DNA from: a virus
IMG/VR virus record: IMGVR_UViG_3300042198_000097
Location: 1-26,905 of that record
Reading direction: 5' to 3' (one strand)
DNA: 26,905 nt
The notes below the pieces were generated by a model. That model saw only the letters and a list, made by a program, of their open reading frames with translations, had not been told where the DNA came from and searched no databases. A program made the position numbers and the translations under genes. Positions 1 to 5,069 of the stretch are shown here, piece after piece (position 1 is the stretch's first letter; each line of letters starts with the position of its first letter).

Positions 1-29
1 ACTGTATCAACTAGTTTCAGGATTGTCAA
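1..29 (-). promoter_or_regulatory. Promoter candidate reading off the left edge
   Basis: On the minus strand there is a TTGACA box (29-24), a 17-bp spacer and TACAGT (6-1), a good sigma70-type promoter directed to the left out of the window. The surrounding sequence resembles the stretch at 895-923 (TTGACAA, then CCT.AAACTAG and TGATA in the same order), so the two are copies of one regulatory module. The gene it would drive lies outside the window. Confidence 0.45.
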
Positions 30-131
30 GGGGTTTTAGAAGAAATTTGTGAATCAAAAAAGTCAAAAATCTAGTCCAATAAGGATATAATTAGAATAGT
101 TTCCTGCTTAAATTGATTATTAAATCAAGTT

Positions 132-159
132 AAATCCCCCATAAATTTATGGGGGATTT
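132..159. terminator. Perfect 14-bp palindrome, bidirectional terminator candidate
   Basis: AAATCCCCCATAAA is followed at once by its exact reverse complement, giving a perfect 28-bp palindrome with a GC-rich core. It lies 23 bp beyond the stop of the minus-strand gene at 183-905. Only short T runs follow on either strand, so it may be a weak terminator or an operator rather than a classical strong terminator. Confidence 0.5.
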
Positions 160-182
160 GTTTAGGTATTTAAAACCACGCT

Positions 183-905
183 TTATGCTGCCAATGCAGA
201 TATAATATTCTTAGTAGGCATATAACATCTATCTTGATTAAACTCAAAAGTTCCGGGTGATTTCCAGCCCCAATGAATTATGAGCTGGTTGTCTCTTATA
301 GCGTTGTTTTGGCTAAAAAATTTAATTGGAACTGGTTTGTTTAGGAAATACTTCTTATTACTCTTGCTGCCAGAACTACGCCATAAATGCCAGTCATAAT
401 CCACTTCCGTTACTTTCCACTCTAATACCGGTGAATAAGTGTTAGTCCTTACTTTACCTATGTAGCTTATTCTGTTTAGTAAGTCACATAGCCCGTCCGT
501 ATGCGCTACAACAAACCAAGTTATCTTTTTGGTAATACGTTCTGGGTAAAAATCTCTAGTGTCCCAATAACCCCGGTATGCCTGCTTGTCCTCCATGGTT
601 AGTTTAACGCATGGGCTACTACACTGCCAGTACCAGTCTTTCTCGTTCTTATTGTTTAGCCAACCGGTTTTAAGTGGCATATATTGCCTAATGTAGTTTA
701 CACTTCTTTGCGCCTGTTGCAGGTCAGGCTTATATTGTAATAGCGCGTTTTCTAGCATTAGCTTTCTAACCAAGATGGATTCCAGGGTGGGTGACCACTG
801 GTCTAATAACGCTATAGGGCGTTCCAATATTACTGAAACAACTATTGATTTGTAACCAAACGCCAAGTTATTTCCATAAGAATAGTCGGTTTTCATATCT
901 ATCAT
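183..905 (-). CDS. Orphan Cas5/Csf3-like RAMP protein (candidate)
   Basis: This 240-residue protein has the layout I know from type IV CRISPR Csf3 (Cas5-like) proteins and their phage relatives. An N-terminal beta strand of the type VVSVILERPIALLDQ (about 22-36) is followed by a helical segment with SILVRKLMLENAL. A central W-rich part with WYWQCSSP (91-98) comes next, then a strand ITWFVVAHTDGLCDLL (128-143), the turn YIGKVRTN (148-155) and LEWKVTEVDYDWHLW (161-175). A PVPI motif (191-194) and a C-terminal region rich in W and C follow. In Csf3-type proteins the IGK turn belongs to the RAMP fold that grips the crRNA 5' handle. No other cas gene or CRISPR array is present here. The start at 905 is uncertain, because ATG 896 is in frame and neither has a clear Shine-Dalgarno sequence. 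The family call rests on pattern recognition only. Confidence 0.5.
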   Translation of the reverse strand: MIDMKTDYSYGNNLAFGYKSIVVSVILERPIALLDQWSPTLESILVRKLMLENALLQYKPDLQQAQRSVNYIRQYMPLKTGWLNNKNEKDWYWQCSSPCVKLTMEDKQAYRGYWDTRDFYPERITKKITWFVVAHTDGLCDLLNRISYIGKVRTNTYSPVLEWKVTEVDYDWHLWRSSGSKSNKKYFLNKPVPIKFFSQNNAIRDNQLIIHWGWKSPGTFEFNQDRCYMPTKNIISALAA

Positions 906-923
906 CTAGTTTTAGGTTGTCAA
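895..923 (-). promoter_or_regulatory. TTGACA module overlapping the start of the Csf3-like gene
   Basis: TTGACA (923-918) is followed after 16 bp by TAGATA (901-896) on the minus strand. This would be a fair promoter, but transcription would then begin downstream of the ATG at 905 and even of ATG 896. Either the -10 is elsewhere, the gene starts later, or the motif acts as an operator. It is a near copy of the module at 1-29. Confidence 0.3.
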
Positions 924-960
924 GGGGGTTGAGGAAAGGTAAATTTGCACACATACCAAA

Positions 961-1119
961 ATCTGCGCTACAATGATTGTGTACCGCAGTTCGGGCGGGA
1001 CTGTCTGAACACCAGACAGAAAGACTTATCCTGGCAAGGGAAAGTAAGCAGAAAGGTGACAATCTGCATAGATGTGCCGGAAAATTAAATGGCGCACCAT
1101 TGGGTAAGCCAATGGGAAC
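961..1119 (+). ncRNA. Structured RNA element, copy 1 (full length), HEARO/omega-RNA-like
   Basis: This is the most complete of four related elements. In order it shows: a basal stem CTGCG (963-967)/CGCAG (985-989); TTCGGGCGGGA; hairpin TGTCTG (1002-1007)/CAGACA (1013-1018) followed by GAAAGAC; a variable hairpin GCAGA/TCTGC around GGTGAC (1048-1067); TGTGCC (1073-1078)/GGCGCA (1091-1096) enclosing GGAAAAT.AAAT; and a terminal hairpin CCATTGG (1097-1103)/CCAATGG (1109-1115) closing on GTAAG and ending in GGGAAC. Stems change in a compensated way relative to copy 2 (GGCGCA against GGCACA, both pairing TGTGCC). The 3' segment TAAGCCA..GGGAAC resembles the 3' end of published HEARO/IscB omega RNAs as I remember them. 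A TACAAT box lies at its 5' end. It runs antisense to both flanking genes and has no downstream gene. Confidence 0.55.
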
Positions 1120-1127
1120 GCGTGTAA

Positions 1128-1565
1128 TCAAGAGACTACAAAATTAAACCCGCATGCACCGATTACCTTTGCGTCTGGAGTGTTGTAGCGTACTACCTTA
1201 TATGGTGTTACCAGCCACTTCATAAACTGGCTGGCTTTTCCTGTATTTGCTGCATGGTTGGCAAAAGTTAGGGAAACTATAAAGATAGTCGCGCTATCTA
1301 ACTTATCTTCCGGAAAAACTATTTCCCCATACTTACTTGTAACCGTAGGCACGCTAACTTCATCGTCTAGAAGTATAGTTGGGCCGACAGTGGATTTTAC
1401 GTCCACTCTGGCTACAATACCAGATACAGGGACAGTGAGAATAGGCTCTCCATATACTTGGTCTGCCTTCCAAATGCTAGTATTGGTTTTATCCTGCTTT
1501 AATCCCACAAACTGGGATTCTTTGTACAAGTAAAACGGGTGTGGGCATAAATTCATTATTTTCAT
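1128..1565 (-). CDS. Conserved phage protein of unknown function
   Basis: From ATG 1565 the protein has 145 residues. That start has AGGAAA about 7 bases upstream; an ORF start at 1598 is in frame but has no ribosome site. The protein starts MKIMNLCPHPFYLY and continues with SGIVARVDVK, a segment with PTVTSKYGEIVFPE, TIFIVSL and a C-terminal KVIGACGF. This pattern recurs in small phage and actinobacterial proteins of the form NLTPH...SG.VARV...V.T.FGEVE..P....TIYIVS...V..A and VIG..GF. No function is established that I know of. The predicted fold is mostly beta. No signal peptide or membrane segment is seen. Confidence 0.6.
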   Translation of the reverse strand: MKIMNLCPHPFYLYKESQFVGLKQDKTNTSIWKADQVYGEPILTVPVSGIVARVDVKSTVGPTILLDDEVSVPTVTSKYGEIVFPEDKLDSATIFIVSLTFANHAANTGKASQFMKWLVTPYKVVRYNTPDAKVIGACGFNFVVS

Positions 1566-1591
1566 GGTTTTCCTGGTTTCCTGATTTGGGG

Positions 1592-1620
1592 TTGTCAATT
1601 TGCATTTAGCCTGCTATCTT
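1592..1620 (+). promoter_or_regulatory. Promoter of the initiator gene
   Basis: TTGTCA (1592-1597), a 17-bp spacer and TATCTT (1615-1620) form a sigma70-type promoter that would start transcription near 1627, ahead of the plus-strand replication gene. Confidence 0.55.
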
Positions 1621-1650
1621 TTATTATATTACAAAACCTGCATAAAGTCA

Positions 1651-3639
1651 ATGAATATGTCTAATTCTATTAATTTTGCTAATTCCTTATCTGCTAATAT
1701 TGACTCAAACATACTTAATGCGCTACAAAGCCTACTTAATTTGTTAGGTGTCAATAATTTTAACTTGAACAACTTGACAAATAATACGTCTCCGGTTTAC
1801 GATAGTGTGGTAAACCAAAAAAATCCCCCAAAAGTTCGGGGGAAAGGAGAACGTATGATAGCAAGTGCTATCCCCTTCTTATTATCATATCGTGGGCTAG
1901 ATTGTCAAGAGTTCGCGGTATTTTTCCACATATTAGCTAGGGCAGGTAATGGCAACGGTTGCTTTGAGTCCATGCCCAATATGTCCGCAAGACTGAAACT
2001 AGGCATAAAATCTCTCAGGGCAGTAATCCAACGACTACAGGAATATCGTCTCATCTACAAGTCGGAAGACCGTCCTGGCTATAGCCACGTTTATGAGGTC
2101 TATGACGAATCCCAGTGGATGTCTGAGGAGGAAATAGAACAAAAGCGGAATCAACTAAAACGCAAGAAATCTACTAAGCCAGCCAAAGAGGCTAAGTCAG
2201 TTAATGCAGATATACCAGTCACTCCAGTCATCAATAACCGGAATGTTGCCAATGTGGAAAAGATTAGGCTCTCTATAGAGAATAAAGTTAAACAACAACT
2301 GGCTAGTCAAGGCTTGGACGCAGCTATGTTTAATACTCCAAGTACAGTATCCACCCTATCTACACTAGATACTATACAAGACTCAGCGCAGGGAGTAGAG
2401 TCTATCAAATGCTTAGACGTGTACCCCGGCACAATTGATAAAAAAGTCGAAAATGACCGGGGTGGTACGGTCGAAATTGACAGGGGTATATTAAATATTG
2501 AAAATACAAATACAAAAAAAATATTAAAGAGAGAAGAGAAGAAAGCAGACCCTCTCTCTGAAAAAACTAGTTTAAGCGGGACTGAGATGGCAAAAGACAA
2601 AGACCAAAACCAAAAGACAGAAGACCTATTTGTAGATGCTCCAGTTGGCAAAAAGAAATCGGAATTATCGACTGAACAAATCAGCTATCTAGAAAAGTGG
2701 TTTTCTTCCGGGGCGCTTAAAAAAGTTTTTACAATTCGCGACGAGGATTTAGCTGCCCTTGAGGAAAAAGAACGTAAGCAAGCTGAAAAGAGACAGCAAC
2801 GCATAGAGGAACAAGCGAAAGCATCCGAGGAGGGGTCTAGTAGGGTGTTTGGGTATCTTGGATGTGACGAGTATGGCAATAAGAAGACTGCTCAAGAGTC
2901 CAGAAAGCCCGTAAAAATGTGGTACGCACCTACAGGAGAACAATTCCCGGAAGCCAAACCGGAAGCCAAACCGGAAGCCAAACCGGAAGTTAAACCAGTC
3001 GTAAATCCTGTTTTAGATGCCGTAGTTGACCAAAATGTCCAGAAGTTCATTGAGCAGGAATCGGACGTGCTAGAGGCTCAAATAGTGGCAATTGAGAAAA
3101 TAGAAGTACAGACCAATCCTGTTAATCCAGTTGCAGCTATATTGGCAAAACCGGTAAAACCTATATTGGCTAACAAGCTAGGTGCTAATGACCAGAGATT
3201 AGTAGATAGGGTTGAAACTTATCGGAACGCCTTTGACCAAGGCAAAACTAACTTTACTCCACTGCAATTACAAGAATGGGCAGTTGTAGATGGCATGGAA
3301 GATATCATCAAGGCGTATAGGAAATCTGGTAGAATCCTGCATTCAGCACCTAACGACGTTAATTTTGAGTTTATCTGTTGGCTAAATAACCAGCATAGTC
3401 GTGGCTCTAACCAGAAAGACGACGGCTATGCGCTTAATTACATTAAGAAAATGGAGAGAACTCCAAGTGACTGGTCTACTCTTATGGCGTTAGTAGCGCA
3501 ATGGCAAGGAGTTAAGCAGTCTGGTAATAGCCTGTTTCGTATATCTAAATTTGCGGAAGTAGAGCAGCAAAACCGTGACTACCAAGAGGTTAAGGAGATT
3601 ATGAATCGCACTGAGCTGAACTGGACAGATGAAAAATAA
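1651..3639 (+). CDS. Winged-helix replication initiator (lambda O-like by position)
   Basis: Read from ATG 1651 the product has 662 residues. The first 68 are Asn-rich and low in complexity. Next comes a compact helix-turn-helix domain: LLSYRGLDCQEFAVFFHILA, then MPNMSARLKLGIKSLRAVI and LIYKSEDRPGYSHVYEVYD, the wing of a winged helix as in phage O proteins and plasmid initiators. The middle is a long charged, probably disordered linker with a coiled-coil stretch (EEKERKQAEKRQQRIEEQ) and four KPEA/KPEV repeats. The C-terminal 140 residues are helical. A lambda P-like gene follows. An internal ATG at 1855 carries a perfect AAAGGAG five bases upstream and starts exactly at the folded domain, so the true or a second product may begin there (594 residues). 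The initiator role is inferred from fold and neighbourhood. Confidence 0.6.
   Translation: MNMSNSINFANSLSANIDSNILNALQSLLNLLGVNNFNLNNLTNNTSPVYDSVVNQKNPPKVRGKGERMIASAIPFLLSYRGLDCQEFAVFFHILARAGNGNGCFESMPNMSARLKLGIKSLRAVIQRLQEYRLIYKSEDRPGYSHVYEVYDESQWMSEEEIEQKRNQLKRKKSTKPAKEAKSVNADIPVTPVINNRNVANVEKIRLSIENKVKQQLASQGLDAAMFNTPSTVSTLSTLDTIQDSAQGVESIKCLDVYPGTIDKKVENDRGGTVEIDRGILNIENTNTKKILKREEKKADPLSEKTSLSGTEMAKDKDQNQKTEDLFVDAPVGKKKSELSTEQISYLEKWFSSGALKKVFTIRDEDLAALEEKERKQAEKRQQRIEEQAKASEEGSSRVFGYLGCDEYGNKKTAQESRKPVKMWYAPTGEQFPEAKPEAKPEAKPEVKPVVNPVLDAVVDQNVQKFIEQESDVLEAQIVAIEKIEVQTNPVNPVAAILAKPVKPILANKLGANDQRLVDRVETYRNAFDQGKTNFTPLQLQEWAVVDGMEDIIKAYRKSGRILHSAPNDVNFEFICWLNNQHSRGSNQKDDGYALNYIKKMERTPSDWSTLMALVAQWQGVKQSGNSLFRISKFAEVEQQNRDYQEVKEIMNRTELNWTDEK
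1824..1857 (+). promoter_or_regulatory. Internal hairpin and strong ribosome site inside the initiator gene
   Basis: A CCCCC (1825-1829)/GGGGG (1838-1842) hairpin lies immediately before AAAGGAG (1843-1849) and the in-frame ATG 1855. This is the best Shine-Dalgarno match in the gene, whereas ATG 1651 has none. It supports translation of a shorter product that lacks the Asn-rich leader. Confidence 0.5.
2947..2994 (+). repeat. Four tandem 12-bp repeats inside the initiator gene
   Basis: CCGGAAGCCAAA occurs three times in tandem, followed by the variant CCGGAAGTTAAA. The repeats encode PEAK/PEVK. In lambda the replication origin consists of iterons inside gene O, so these may be origin iterons, or merely a low-complexity linker. 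An A/T-rich stretch lies 430 bp upstream (about 2487-2530). Confidence 0.7.
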
Positions 3640-3640
3640 A

Positions 3641-3693
3641 TTACTCAAACTACTTGACACTCTAATTGACTTGGAGTATAGTAGTTTGAGTAA
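3641..3693. repeat. Perfect 14-bp inverted repeat around a promoter
   Basis: TTACTCAAACTACT (3641-3654) recurs as its exact reverse complement at 3680-3693. The left arm touches the -35 box and the right arm the -10 box of the promoter at 3654-3682. The arrangement suits paired operator sites. A hairpin terminating the preceding gene, whose stop ends at 3639, is the alternative. Confidence 0.75.
3654..3682 (+). promoter_or_regulatory. Strong promoter of the P-like gene
   Basis: TTGACA (3654-3659), a 17-bp spacer and TATAGT (3677-3682) are near consensus. The expected start at about 3689 gives a 20-base leader to ATG 3710. Confidence 0.75.
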
Positions 3694-3709
3694 CAAAACA
3701 AGAGATACC

Positions 3710-4336
3710 ATGTTTACCAGTAATATTATAACATCTTCTGCCTCTTCTGCCATTAATCCCGTTGAGTCTGGTTCTAATCCACCAGTTATTAAGGACGCTG
3801 TTAGACGCGTCTTAGAGAACTTTGAGATTCTTTATAAGACTAAGTTTGCGGACTTGGTACTAGTTTCCTGGGTTGATATATTAAATAAAATACCAGATGC
3901 AGATTTGATAGCCACTGGTATAAGGGTTGCGCAAACCCACAAATACCTGCCCACCCCTAACGAGTTCTTAGAAGTCTATAGGGAAGGATTGCGTGTTAAG
4001 CGCGATGCCGAGAGAATGGCTGCAAGGCAAGAGATTCTAGGCAATGGCGATGGTGTTGTAAAACCATTACTTAAGACGGAAGAATCGGAAAAGGAATACT
4101 ACATCTTTAGGCTTGCTATAGCGCTTGAGTATTGTAACCAACTTGGTGATGACGGCAAAAAGGTTCATTGGAAAGATTATGATATGGAGCGGCTAGAGAT
4201 AGAAAGTAAGGCTTTCTATGCTTCTATGCGTAATATGCCATTAGCTGAGCTAATGGATTTAAATATGCAAGTCCGTATGCCAGACAAGAAGGGTTTAGTG
4301 AACAACATATCTCACTTACTTAATAGAGATTTGTAG
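3710..4336 (+). CDS. Helicase-loader candidate (lambda P-like N-terminus)
   Basis: From ATG 3710 the protein has 208 residues. An in-frame ATG at 3629 is ruled out if transcription begins at the promoter 3654-3682. After a Ser/Asn-rich leader, residues about 26-90 (VIKDAVRRVLENF..., then LVSWVDILNKIPDADLIATGIRVAQ, then YLPTPNEFLEVYREG) follow the lambda P/DnaT-like pattern W...L..lp...i..gi..a....ylPtp.EF. In those proteins this part serves primosome assembly or DnaB loading. The C-terminal half is helical and charged. Its place directly behind a winged-helix initiator mirrors the lambda O-P order, though it has its own promoter here. No Walker motif is present, so it is not a DnaC-type ATPase loader. 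Confidence 0.5.
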   Translation: MFTSNIITSSASSAINPVESGSNPPVIKDAVRRVLENFEILYKTKFADLVLVSWVDILNKIPDADLIATGIRVAQTHKYLPTPNEFLEVYREGLRVKRDAERMAARQEILGNGDGVVKPLLKTEESEKEYYIFRLAIALEYCNQLGDDGKKVHWKDYDMERLEIESKAFYASMRNMPLAELMDLNMQVRMPDKKGLVNNISHLLNRDL

Positions 4337-4348
4337 AGATTTCCCGTA

Positions 4349-4377
4349 TTGACTTAAACACTCTCGTGGGGTAGAAT
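4349..4377 (+). promoter_or_regulatory. Promoter of the small membrane protein gene
   Basis: TTGACT (4349-4354), 17 bp and TAGAAT (4372-4377). The expected start near 4384 leaves a leader of about 40 bases with AGGAG at 4409-4413 before ATG 4423. Confidence 0.65.
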
Positions 4378-4422
4378 CAACAGAAATTGTTTTGGTTCTT
4401 TACAAACTAGGAGTGTTTAAGT
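4352..4422. repeat. Perfect 12-bp inverted repeat around promoter and ribosome site
   Basis: ACTTAAACACTC (4352-4363) overlaps the -35 box. Its exact reverse complement GAGTGTTTAAGT (4411-4422) overlaps the Shine-Dalgarno sequence and abuts the start codon. The left arm is upstream of the transcription start, so the pair cannot form a hairpin in the mRNA of this gene. DNA-level operators are more likely. The arms share ACTyAAAC with those at 3641-3693. Confidence 0.7.
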
Positions 4423-4785
4423 ATGTTTCCATATATGTCAATATTTCAAGTTGGAGATATGGTAGAGTTAAAAACCTACCGCCATTATCTAGATGACGGG
4501 TTGATTTCTGGAGATAAAGGCATTATAGAATCCTTCATAGAGCATGATAACCAAGTAGTAGGCTATGTAGTCCGCTTTAGCAATGGATTAGATGATATTT
4601 ACGTCAATGCTAGTTTATCCGACTTAAAGTTAATTACGAGCCATACTTTAGCTAGAACTGGTTTAGTGGTTGGCAGTTTATTGATTGTAGCTACTGCAAT
4701 TTTGGGGCTAATTTCCATTGGAGTAGTTTCAGAAGTTGTTGGGTTAATTTCTTTCGGAATTCTTTGCCTGTTTTTAATAAATTGA
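4423..4785 (+). CDS. Small two-pass membrane protein with SH3-like N-terminus
   Basis: This 120-residue protein is not a family I recognise. Residues 8-72 look like a small beta barrel of the KOW/SH3 type (VGDMVELK..., GDKGIIESFIE, VVGYVVRFSNGLDDIYV). Two hydrophobic helices follow at about 80-98 and 100-119, ending almost at the C-terminus. It has its own promoter, a good ribosome site (AGGAG nine bases before the ATG) and a strong terminator, so it is an independent unit expressed alongside the replication genes. A role in anchoring a replication complex to the membrane is conceivable but unsupported. Confidence 0.65.
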   Translation: MFPYMSIFQVGDMVELKTYRHYLDDGLISGDKGIIESFIEHDNQVVGYVVRFSNGLDDIYVNASLSDLKLITSHTLARTGLVVGSLLIVATAILGLISIGVVSEVVGLISFGILCLFLIN

Positions 4786-4831
4786 GAAATTTGTGTTATT
4801 GTAAAACTGGGTTTGATTTATATACAGCTTC

Positions 4832-4876
4832 ACCGTCACCTTTGGCTCCGAGTTTGGAAATGGGTGACGGTTTTTT
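4832..4876 (+). terminator. Rho-independent terminator
   Basis: CCGTCACC (4833-4840) pairs perfectly with GGTGACGG (4863-4870) and is followed by six T. It lies 47 bp after the membrane-protein gene and closes the plus-strand replication region. Confidence 0.85.
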
Positions 4877-5004
4877 ATTATTAATATTTTACTGGTATAA
4901 AATATATCTATATCTTTAAATTTGGTAAAACTTGTACTTAGATTTTATATAGCCTGTTTGCATGGTAAGTATTGGATAGCTACTAGGTTAATGCCGGTAT
5001 TAAC

Positions 5005-5040
5005 ACAAAAATAACCTAGTATTTTTGTAATACTAGGTTA
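5005..5040 (-). terminator. Terminator of the FtsK operon
   Basis: TAACCTAGTATT (5012-5023) and AATACTAGGTTA (5029-5040) form a perfect 12-bp hairpin with a 5-base loop, followed on the minus strand by ATTTTTGTGTT. A further copy of TACTAGGTTA at 4981-4990 could pair with the left arm instead, so an alternative fold exists. Confidence 0.7.
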
Positions 5041-5069
5041 GTCGTCTTCCGATACTATTAAAATTTGTG

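Noticed and set aside
961-1119. Group I intron, hammerhead or twister ribozyme
   Set aside because: None of the conserved cores (for example CTGATGA...GAAA) is present, and the flanking genes are not interrupted.
868-1131. Open frame on the minus strand across the RNA element
   Set aside because: It runs through the structured element; the similar frames at 11093-11314 and 20883-20945 are shared only because the RNA elements are homologous. No ribosome site.
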